A stretch of DNA of 17,342 nucleotides, taken from contig CABROZ010000044.1 of the NCBI GenBank assembly GCA_902472795.1, positions 1-17,342 of the forward strand. Direction: 5' to 3'. The notes below the pieces were generated by a model. That model worked only from the letters and a program-made list of their open reading frames with translations. It did no database searches and was not told where the DNA came from. Every line of letters starts with the position of its first letter. Within the stretch, counting starts at the first letter, position 1. The stretch is from an uncultured Bacteroides sp. GTDB lineage: Bacteria; Bacteroidota; Bacteroidia; Bacteroidales; Bacteroidaceae. The translations under genes were made by a program, and so were the position numbers. This document shows, one piece after another, positions 1 through 5,531 of the stretch.

Positions 1-327
1 TTCGGCGGGTATCAGGTTGCTGACGGCCACGCCTTTCGACCGCATCTGTTCGAAGGCCCGGGCGAGCAGGCGACGCATCAGTCCGCGGCCCCGGTGGGCG
101 GGATGGGTGCAGGCGCCCGACACGTAGGCGGTGTCTATCCGGCTGTTGCCGAAGGTCATGGGGTAGGGCAGCATTTGCAGGGCCGAGACGACTTCGCCGC
201 CTTCGGTAAGGGCGATGTTGACATCGTCGGTGTAGCGCAGGCGGAAGTAGAGGTCGGTGAAGGCTTCGGAGTCGTCGAAGCACAGCTCCCAGAGGGCGCG
301 GACCTGATTGATCATGGGGAGGTTCAT
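1..327 (-). CDS. GNAT-family N-acetyltransferase, C-terminus beyond window
   Basis: The reading frame is open from an ATG at 327 to the window edge, giving 109 residues starting MNLPMINQVRALWELCFDD. The acetyl-CoA binding motif A of GNAT enzymes is visible as GACTHPAHRGRGLMRRLL, with the R-G-x-G turn in HRGRG; just before it are a beta strand and the phrase VVSALQMLPYP. GNAT enzymes move an acetyl group from acetyl-CoA to an amine, but the acceptor cannot be told here. The start lies 20 bases after the DUF2156 gene on the same strand, preceded by AGGAAACGAAGA, a passable ribosome-binding site, so the two are probably co-transcribed. The C-terminal part is outside the window, so substrate family and full length are unknown. 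Confidence 0.85.
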   Translation of the reverse strand, partial: MNLPMINQVRALWELCFDDSEAFTDLYFRLRYTDDVNIALTEGGEVVSALQMLPYPMTFGNSRIDTAYVSGACTHPAHRGRGLMRRLLARAFEQMRSKGVAVSNLIPAE

Positions 328-347
328 TCTTCGTTTCCTGTTTTTAT

Positions 348-1265
348 TTACCACTTGATGTGCGGCACGGGTTCCTGCTTGAGGCAGGCGCTGTACTTTT
401 GCAGGATGATGGCGGGTTGGTACGACAGTTTGGCCTTGCGCAGTCCTTCGATGCCGAGGTCTTCTTCGCGGTTCAGATAGACGTACTGCGGGGGGACGTG
501 GTTGGCAAACTCGTAGTTGATCATGGCGTAGGCACCTTCGATGGAGGTGTCGGCCTTCTCGACGTGTACGCCGAAGGTGTCGCGGTTGATGGGCATCCCG
601 AAGGTGAAGGCGGCGATGCGTCCGCCGACGTGCAGGATGCCGCCCGTCAGTCCCAGTTCTTCGAAGTGGTCGAGGGCGTAGGTCAGGGCGCGGCGTTCGT
701 TGCCGGTGCCTTCGTGCTGCTGGCAGTTGTTGGCCAGGCACCATTCGGCTTCCAGGTCGAGGCACTCGCCGATGCGGTCGGGGGTGATGGGGGTGTACTG
801 GTAGTCGGGGTAGGTGCGCTTGAACTTGTTGACGTGGTTGCGCTTGGGCTGCAGCTTTTTGCCGGCCAGGGTGGCGAGGTCGGTGCGCAGGTAGAGGTAG
901 TCGGCATAGTCGCGGTCGGCGGTGAAGGTGAACTGTCCCGGCATCAGCTCCTCGAGTTCATCGCACATGTCGGTGCAGATGCCCAGCAGGCAGAGGGGCT
1001 GGCCTTCGTGGTGGGCGTCGTCGATGAGGGCGTCGAGGACGTGGCGCAGGTCGCCCTGTCCGATGGGCATCATATAGACGAGTTCGCCGGCGGCCCAGAA
1101 CTTCAGCAGCAGGAAGCCGTCCATCACGGCGTACTGTGTGCCGTAGAGGAATCGCCAGCTGCAGAGGTTGGAGAAGGACAGATCGCAGTTGCGCCGCGGG
1201 CTGTCGAGGGTATATGAGGTGATGACCGCTTTGTCGGCCGGGGTGATGTCTTTGAAGGGTATCAT
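348..1265 (-). CDS. DUF2156 domain protein (phosphatidylglycerol lysyltransferase C-terminal-like)
   Basis: This is a 305-residue protein starting MIPFKDITPADK. The frame is open 13 codons further upstream to 1304, but that extension (MLTYQIITRKRKN) looks like untranslated sequence. The protein resembles the stand-alone DUF2156 proteins common in Bacteroidales. Their fold is a double GNAT-like domain related to the catalytic part of MprF/FemX-type aminoacyl transferases. Recognisable segments are the N-terminal DLSFSNLCSWRFLYGTQYAV, the central KKLQPKRNHVNKFKRTYP, and the C-terminal YVYLNREEDLGIEGLRKAKLSY. No membrane segments are seen, unlike full MprF, so membrane lipid aminoacylation is not implied. 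The real substrate is unknown. It precedes the GNAT gene on the same strand by 20 bases. Confidence 0.85.
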   Translation of the reverse strand: MIPFKDITPADKAVITSYTLDSPRRNCDLSFSNLCSWRFLYGTQYAVMDGFLLLKFWAAGELVYMMPIGQGDLRHVLDALIDDAHHEGQPLCLLGICTDMCDELEELMPGQFTFTADRDYADYLYLRTDLATLAGKKLQPKRNHVNKFKRTYPDYQYTPITPDRIGECLDLEAEWCLANNCQQHEGTGNERRALTYALDHFEELGLTGGILHVGGRIAAFTFGMPINRDTFGVHVEKADTSIEGAYAMINYEFANHVPPQYVYLNREEDLGIEGLRKAKLSYQPAIILQKYSACLKQEPVPHIKW

Positions 1266-1356
1266 GTTTTTTCGTTTACGAGTGATGATTTGATAAGTTA
1301 ACAACTCTGCGGCCGGTTTGGTTTGCGGGTTGTGCCGGCCGTGGCCGAAAAGTGCC

Positions 1357-1374
1357 GCAGCCGGCTGTGGCTGC
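1357..1374. other. small GC hairpin downstream of lrgB
   Basis: GCAGCC (1357-1362) pairs with GGCTGC (1369-1374) around a six-base loop, in the 114-bp gap between lrgB and the DUF2156 gene. Further GC-rich complementary segments follow at 1336-1347. No T-run follows on the minus strand, so it is a weak candidate for an lrgB 3' end or a processing site. No consensus promoter for the DUF2156 gene was seen in the gap. Confidence 0.25.
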
Positions 1375-1379
1375 CGACA

Positions 1380-2075
1380 TCACAGCATGCCCAGCAGGTC
1401 GAGCAGCGTCGGTGTGAACAGGGCGGTGAAGATGCCGTTCAGCGTCAGCGCTAAGCTGGCGAAGGCGCCGTACTTGCGGCTGACGTCCATCGCGGCCGAG
1501 GTGCCTACGGCGTGTGCGGCGGCTCCCATCGAGAGGCCTTGCGCCATGGGGCTCAGTACGCCCGTCAGGCGCATCATCTTGAAGCCGAGGATGCCGCCCA
1601 GCAGCCCTACGCAGACAACGACGGCTGCCGTCAGCGAGGGGATGCCGCCCAGCGACTTGGCCACCTCCATGGCGATGGGGGTGGTGACGGACTTGGGTGC
1701 CAGCGAGTAGATGATTTCGTTCGAGGCACCCATCAGTTTGGCAATGAGCACGACGGACACGACGCCCACCACGCATCCGGCCAGCTGCGACAGGATGATG
1801 GGCAGAATCTGCTTCTTGATGGTCTCTAATTGCAGATACAAGGGCACGCCTAAGGCCACGACGGCCGGCTTCAGCCAGAACTCGATGAGGTGGCCCGCCT
1901 CGTTGTAGGTGGTGTATTCGATGTGTGCCATCTTCAGGAAGATGATGAGCACGGCAATGGTAATCAGGATGGGGTTGAGCAGCATGATGCCGGTCTTCTT
2001 CTGTAACAGCTTCGACAGGAAGAAGACGCCGAAGGTGACGGCCAGCAGGAAAAAGTTGTTTTCGAGATAATTCAT
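1380..2075 (-). CDS. lrgB: LrgB/CidB family membrane protein
   Basis: This 231-residue, strongly hydrophobic protein fills the usual length of the LrgB/YohK/CidB family. Typical segments are LNPILITIAVLI near residues 33-45, the motif SLAPKSVTTPIAMEVAKSLGG around 125-145, and the C-terminal AAAHAVGTSAAMD. The family works together with a small LrgA partner in the inner membrane. It was first described as holin-like modulators of murein hydrolase activity; in Bacillus subtilis and Streptococcus mutans LrgAB-type pairs have been linked to pyruvate transport. The ATG overlaps the lrgA stop by four bases (ATGA at 2072-2075), which implies translational coupling. Which of the two proposed roles applies here is inference; the neighbouring acetate genes favour carbon overflow. 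Confidence 0.9.
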   Translation of the reverse strand: MNYLENNFFLLAVTFGVFFLSKLLQKKTGIMLLNPILITIAVLIIFLKMAHIEYTTYNEAGHLIEFWLKPAVVALGVPLYLQLETIKKQILPIILSQLAGCVVGVVSVVLIAKLMGASNEIIYSLAPKSVTTPIAMEVAKSLGGIPSLTAAVVVCVGLLGGILGFKMMRLTGVLSPMAQGLSMGAAAHAVGTSAAMDVSRKYGAFASLALTLNGIFTALFTPTLLDLLGML

Positions 2076-2440
2076 TTCTGTTTACGGGTTAAGGGATGAC
2101 GATGGAAATAACGGTGCAGAAGCTGGTGTACCCAGCCGGTCGAGACAAGCACCAAGGCGGTGCTGGCTACCGTAGCAATAACGATGGGCCAGAACTGGGC
2201 GGCGATGACGTCGAAGTAGAGCATCAGTGCCACGCCGGGCGGCACGAAGAAGAATCCCAGATTGGCTACCAGAAAGTCGGACATGCCCTGCACCCAGTGC
2301 AGCTTGATCCAACCTAATTTCAGGAAGAGGGTGAGCAGCAGCATCCCGATGATGCTGGACGGCAGTTTGACGCCCGTCAGCCAGACAATCAGTTCACCCA
2401 AGGCAAGGCATCCGAAGAGGATGGCGCATTGACGAATCAT
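2072..2440 (-). CDS. lrgA: LrgA/CidA family holin-like membrane protein
   Basis: With the start at 2440 this is a 122-residue protein beginning MIRQCAILFGCLALGE. An in-frame ATG at 2482 would add 14 lysine- and phenylalanine-rich residues and is less likely. Four hydrophobic segments and the family signatures LPSSIIGMLLLTLFL (about residues 21-35) and ANLGFFFVPPGVALM (about 59-73) mark it as LrgA/CidA. It forms the partner of LrgB, with which it overlaps by four bases, and acts in the inner membrane. A Bacteroides -7-like box on the minus strand at 2534-2541 would give a leader of about 85 bases. The pair is divergent from pta-ackA. Confidence 0.9.
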   Translation of the reverse strand: MIRQCAILFGCLALGELIVWLTGVKLPSSIIGMLLLTLFLKLGWIKLHWVQGMSDFLVANLGFFFVPPGVALMLYFDVIAAQFWPIVIATVASTALVLVSTGWVHQLLHRYFHRHPLTRKQK

Positions 2441-2533
2441 AATACTGTTAAACTTAAAAAAAAGTAATACCTTATTGTTCATTTCGCTCCGGCGGAGTCG
2501 CTCCCCGTCGGGCGGTTATGCTGAAAACGGCTG

Positions 2534-2541
2534 CAAAGGTA
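2534..2541 (-). promoter_or_regulatory. putative -7 box for lrgAB
   Basis: On the minus strand the sequence reads TACCTTTGCAG, a perfect match to the Bacteroides -7 consensus TAnnTTTG. No TTTG-type -33 box is found at the usual 19-21 bp upstream, so either the promoter needs an activator or the match is fortuitous. Its position suits transcription of lrgA. Confidence 0.5.
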
Positions 2542-2597
2542 GCGATTCTATCGGTCGGTTGTACGGTCGGGAGGGGAAAAAGTTATCGTTTGCGGCG

Positions 2598-2658
2598 CAC
2601 TTGCACGGCTCGTGAGCGACACTTGCACGGCTCGCGAGCGACACTTGCACGGCTCGCG
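2598..2658. repeat. tandem 22-bp repeat, 2.8 copies, in the lrgA-pta intergenic region
   Basis: Copies start at 2598, 2620 and 2642, the last being cut after 17 bases. The unit begins CACTTGCACGGCTCG and ends GAGCGA; copies 1 and 2 differ only at one C/T position. Each full unit carries the near-palindrome GCTCGCGAGC. The 389-bp gap between lrgA and pta holds this repeat, the two putative promoters and otherwise no recognisable gene. The repeat is more GC-rich than the AT-rich sequence next to pta. Confidence 0.75.
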
Positions 2659-2768
2659 CCCCCGAAGCGCGGTCGTCGGCCGTCGGCGGCTTGTGTTAAA
2701 TTTTCCAATATTTGACGTTTCTCCCGTAAAATAGCCTCGAATTGCAATGTTGATATTGCAAAATTGTG

Positions 2769-2776
2769 TAATTTTG
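2769..2776 (+). promoter_or_regulatory. putative -7 box for pta
   Basis: TAATTTTG matches the Bacteroides -7 consensus TAnnTTTG about 54 bases before the pta ATG. A TTG lies at 2750-2752, giving a 16-bp spacer, shorter than the usual 19-21, so the -33 assignment is uncertain. The surrounding sequence is AT-rich, in contrast to the repeat just upstream. Confidence 0.5.
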
Positions 2777-2829
2777 CAGCGTGAATAACACAGATTACTG
2801 CCGGTCATTCTTATACACTATATAGTATC

Positions 2830-3846
2830 ATGCAAAGATTAATTAACGAAATCGTTGAGCGCGCCAAAGCAAACCGCCAACGCATTGTTCTTCCCGAAGG
2901 AACCGAAGAACGCACCTTGAAAGCTGCCAACCAGATTTTGACAGACGGAGTAGCCGACCTGATTCTGCTGGGTAACCCGGCCGAAATCGAAGCCTGCGCC
3001 AAAGAGTGGGGCTTGGGCAACATCGGTAAAGCCACCATCATCGACCCCGAAAACCATCCCAAGATGGAAGAGTACGCACAGTTGCTCTACGAACTGCGCA
3101 AGAAGAAAGGCATGACCATCGAAGAAGCCCGCAAGTTAGTGCTCGACCCGCTCTACTTAGGCTGCCTCATGATAAAGAACGGCGATGCCGACGGTCAGCT
3201 GGCCGGCGCTCGCAACACGACGGGCAACGTACTGCGCCCCGCCCTGCAAATCATCAAGACCGCCCCGGGCATCACCTGCGTATCGGGCGCCATGCTGTTG
3301 CTCACTCACGCTCCCGAATACGGTAAGAACGGTGTCCTCGTCATGGGCGACGTAGCCGTAACCCCCGTGCCCGATGCCGGACAGCTGGCACAGATTGCCG
3401 TCTGCACCGCACGCACCGCACGCGCCGTTGCCGGTCTCGACCCGAAAGTGGCCCTGCTCAGCTTCTCGACCAAAGGCTCGGCCAAGCACGAAGTAGTAGA
3501 TAAGGTAGTCGAAGCCCTGAAGATAGCCAAGGAAATGGCTCCCGACATCGCCATCGACGGTGAACTGCAGGCCGATGCCGCCCTCGTGCCCGAGGTAGGC
3601 GCCAGCAAGGCTCCGGGTTCGGCCATCGCCGGACATGCCAACGTGCTCGTTGTGCCCAGCCTCGAAGTAGGCAACATCTCGTACAAGCTGGTTCAGCGTC
3701 TGGGCCATGCCGACGCCGTAGGCCCCATCCTGCAAGGCATCGCACGCCCTGTGAACGACCTGTCGCGCGGATGCTCCATCGAGGACGTTTACCGCATGAT
3801 CGCCATCACTGCCAACCAGGCCATCGCAGCCAAGGAAAGCAAGTAA
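2830..3846 (+). CDS. pta: phosphate acetyltransferase
   Basis: This 338-residue protein converts acetyl-CoA plus phosphate to acetyl phosphate and CoA in the cytoplasm (EC 2.3.1.8), the first step of the acetate-forming ATP-yielding pathway. It is the short form: only the catalytic PTA/PTB domain is present, without the N-terminal regulatory domains of the E. coli enzyme. Conserved blocks include RIVLPEGTEERTLKAA near the N-terminus, GQLAGARNTTGNVLRPALQ around residues 122-140, LSFSTKGSAKH near 210-220, DGELQADAALVPEV near 239-252, and SLEVGNISYKLVQRL with GPILQGIARPVNDLSRG in the C-terminal third. The start has no Shine-Dalgarno sequence, as is usual in this group. ackA follows after 185 bases on the same strand and uses its product. 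Confidence 0.97.
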   Translation: MQRLINEIVERAKANRQRIVLPEGTEERTLKAANQILTDGVADLILLGNPAEIEACAKEWGLGNIGKATIIDPENHPKMEEYAQLLYELRKKKGMTIEEARKLVLDPLYLGCLMIKNGDADGQLAGARNTTGNVLRPALQIIKTAPGITCVSGAMLLLTHAPEYGKNGVLVMGDVAVTPVPDAGQLAQIAVCTARTARAVAGLDPKVALLSFSTKGSAKHEVVDKVVEALKIAKEMAPDIAIDGELQADAALVPEVGASKAPGSAIAGHANVLVVPSLEVGNISYKLVQRLGHADAVGPILQGIARPVNDLSRGCSIEDVYRMIAITANQAIAAKESK

Positions 3847-3854
3847 TTTCTTGC

Positions 3855-3968
3855 AAGGAGTTATAGAAGTTAAAGGGAGTTATCGCCCACCTTTGGGTGG
3901 GCTTGGAAGTTAAAAGCCAATAGAAAGCAGACCATTCACGATGTATCGGCTTAACTTCTTAACTCCTT
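3855..3968. repeat. composite inverted repeat with central GC hairpin between pta and ackA
   Basis: AAGGAGTTATAGAAGTTAA (3855-3873) is inverted with one bulge as TTAACTTCTTAACTCCTT (3951-3968). Inside lies a strong hairpin, GCCCACC (3885-3891) with GGTGGGC (3896-3902) and a four-base loop. A third pair, around GAAGTTAAAAGCC (3906-3918) and GGCTTAACTTC (3949-3959), offers an alternative fold. The GGAGTTA/AGTTAA iteration looks like a dispersed intergenic repeat, but copy number cannot be judged from this window. It may attenuate or stabilise the pta-ackA transcript. No clear separate ackA promoter was found. Confidence 0.6.
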
Positions 3969-4031
3969 ACCTCCTTAACTACCGGTTAAAACGTTACATG
4001 CGAAACTTAATTTTTTAATTCTTTATTCTTT

Positions 4032-5228
4032 ATGAAAATCTTAGTTCTGAACTGCGGAAGTTCATCCATCAAATACAAGCTGTTCGACATGGACAGCAAG
4101 TCGGTCATCGCACAAGGCGGTATCGAGAAAATCGGCTTGCCCGACTCCTTCCTGAAGCTCACCTTGCCCAACGGCGAAAAGAAGATTCTGGAGAAAAACA
4201 TCCCCGAACACACCGTAGGCGTAGAGTTCATCCTCAACACGCTGACCAGCCCCGAGTACGGAGCCATCAAGTCGCTCGACGAAATCAATGCCGTAGGCCA
4301 CCGCATGGTGCACGGCGGCGAAAAGTTCAGCGAGTCGGTGCTGCTGACCAAGGAAGTGCTCGATGCCTTCACCGCCTGCAACGACCTGGCTCCGCTGCAC
4401 AACCCCGCCAACCTGAAAGGTGTTCATGCCATCGAAGCCATCCTGCCCAACGTGCCGCAGATCGGCGTCTTCGACACCGCCTTCCATCAGACCATGCCCG
4501 ACTACGCCTACATGTACGCCGTTCCCTACGAACTGTACCAGAAGTACGGCGTGCGCCGTTACGGCTTCCACGGAACCTCACACCGCTACGTATCGCAGCG
4601 CGTATGCGAGTTCTTAGGCGTGAAACCCGAAGGCTTGCGCATCATCACCTGCCACATCGGCAACGGTGGTTCCATCACCGCCATCAAGGACGGCAAGTGC
4701 GTTGACACCAGCATGGGTCTCACTCCGCTCGAAGGCCTCATGATGGGTACACGCAGTGGCGACATCGACGCCGGCGCCGTCAGCTTCATCATGGAGAAAG
4801 AAGGTCTCGATCCACAGGGCATCTCGAACCTGCTCAACAAGAAGAGCGGCGTGATGGGCATCTTCGGCAAGTCGAGCGACATGCGCGACCTCGAAAATGC
4901 CGTTGCCGAGGGCGACCCGAAAGCACGTCTGGCCGAGAACATGTACTTCTACCGCATCAAGAAATACATCGGTGCCTATGCTGCCGCACTGGGTGGCGTG
5001 GACATCATCGTCTTCACCGGCGGTGTGGGCGAGAACCAGGCTTCGGCCCGCTGGGGTGCCTGCGAGGGCCTCGAGTTCATGGGCGTGAAGCTTGATGCCG
5101 AGAAGAACAAGGTACGCGGCGAGGAAAAAGTCATCTCGACCGACGATTCGAAGGTGAAAGTCGTAGTCATCCCCACCGACGAGGAGCTGATGATTGCTTC
5201 GGACACCGTAGCTATCTTGAATAAATAA
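4032..5228 (+). CDS. ackA: acetate kinase
   Basis: This 398-residue cytoplasmic enzyme transfers the phosphate of acetyl phosphate to ADP, giving acetate and ATP (EC 2.7.2.1). All active-site residues known from Methanosarcina acetate kinase fall at the same numbers here: Asn7 in VLNCGSSSIKY, Arg91 in GHRMVHGG, the catalytic Asp148 in VFDTAFHQTMP, His180 in YGFHGTSHRY, Arg241 in MMGTRSGDID and Glu384 in PTDEELMIA. Length is normal and the gene appears intact. It follows pta by 185 bases and is probably co-transcribed with it. Two hairpin terminators lie directly after its stop, closing the acetate unit before the phosphate-type locus. Confidence 0.98.
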   Translation: MKILVLNCGSSSIKYKLFDMDSKSVIAQGGIEKIGLPDSFLKLTLPNGEKKILEKNIPEHTVGVEFILNTLTSPEYGAIKSLDEINAVGHRMVHGGEKFSESVLLTKEVLDAFTACNDLAPLHNPANLKGVHAIEAILPNVPQIGVFDTAFHQTMPDYAYMYAVPYELYQKYGVRRYGFHGTSHRYVSQRVCEFLGVKPEGLRIITCHIGNGGSITAIKDGKCVDTSMGLTPLEGLMMGTRSGDIDAGAVSFIMEKEGLDPQGISNLLNKKSGVMGIFGKSSDMRDLENAVAEGDPKARLAENMYFYRIKKYIGAYAAALGGVDIIVFTGGVGENQASARWGACEGLEFMGVKLDAEKNKVRGEEKVISTDDSKVKVVVIPTDEELMIASDTVAILNK

Positions 5229-5251
5229 TCTGATTTTCAGATATTTTTTTT
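5228..5251 (+). terminator. intrinsic terminator after ackA (first)
   Basis: ATCTGA (5228-5233) pairs with TCAGAT (5237-5242) around a TTT loop, followed by A and eight T residues. The stem is short and AT-rich but the T-run is strong, and it begins at the last base of the ackA stop codon. Confidence 0.7.
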
Positions 5252-5264
5252 CATTAGTTAAAGG

Positions 5265-5298
5265 AAAGGGCGTATCCGCGAGGGATGCGCCCTTTTTT
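5265..5298 (+). terminator. intrinsic terminator after ackA (second, strong)
   Basis: A 13-bp stem pairs 5265-5277 (AAAGGGCGTATCC) with 5283-5295 (GGATGCGCCCTTT), with one G-T pair, around the five-base loop GCGAG and a T-run reaching 5298. Together with the first hairpin it should insulate the acetate genes from the locus downstream. Confidence 0.85.
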
Positions 5299-5305
5299 GA
5301 TATGT

Positions 5306-5405
5306 TTGCATCCCGTTTTTCTCTTCCTCGTTCTCCTGCCCGTTCTTTCTCTCTCTTTTATCTCTCTCTTTTCATAGCTTCCTCCCTCCTTCTGTATCCC
5401 CTTCT
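5306..5405. other. polypyrimidine tract upstream of the Pho-box-like array
   Basis: The plus strand is almost entirely C and T from about 5308 to 5405, with a 13-bp direct repeat CTCTCTCTTTT at 5349-5359 and 5362-5372. No gene is credible here: the only open frame, on the minus strand, is low-complexity Arg/Lys/Glu-rich. The intergenic region 5229-5531 therefore holds two terminators, this tract, the phased repeat array and a promoter. Confidence 0.6.
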
Positions 5406-5428
5406 GGGAAGGCTTTTCAGCGGTTTTC

Positions 5429-5494
5429 CGTGTAACCGGATTGCAACAGAGTCGTAAACGCATTGTTAAGGTCGCGTAATCTCTCCGTAACCGG
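5429..5494 (+). promoter_or_regulatory. six tandem 11-bp GTAAC-like repeats, probable Pho box (PhoB/PhoP-type operator)
   Basis: Six consecutive 11-base units read cgtGTAACcgg, attGCAACaga, gtcGTAAAcgc, attGTTAAggt, cgcGTAATctc and tccGTAACcgg. The conserved G falls at 5432, 5443, 5454, 5465, 5476 and 5487, exactly 11 apart each time. The G and the second of the two A positions are invariant; a pyrimidine always precedes the G. OmpR-type phosphate regulators bind direct repeats with this 11-bp phase: the E. coli PhoB box, and Bacillus PhoP sites made of TTAACA-type units, whose complement is TGTTAA. The array ends 8 bp before the -7-like box of susC, where such activators replace the -35 element. 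The link to PhoB is inference from spacing, motif and the phosphatase genes downstream. Confidence 0.75.
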
Positions 5495-5501
5495 CGCTCT
5501 C

Positions 5502-5509
5502 TTATTTTG
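5502..5509 (+). promoter_or_regulatory. -7-like box of the susC promoter
   Basis: TTATTTTG followed by CAG is one base from the Bacteroides TAnnTTTG consensus. No TTTG -33 box lies 19-21 bp upstream; that place is occupied by the last units of the phased array. This suits an activator-dependent promoter. The predicted leader to the ATG at 5532 is about 15-20 bases. Confidence 0.55.
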
Positions 5510-5531
5510 CAGCCGAATTAAAACTACGATT

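Noticed and set aside
2598..2658. CRISPR array
   Set aside because: The units are directly tandem with no spacers between them and there are no cas genes.
2518..2715. small open frame across the 22-bp repeats
   Set aside because: It merely translates the tandem repeat (LHGSRA-type repetition) and has no initiation context.
5254..5463. 69-residue minus-strand open frame in the polypyrimidine region
   Set aside because: It is low-complexity Arg/Lys/Glu sequence produced by the purine-rich strand and overlaps the terminator and operator array.
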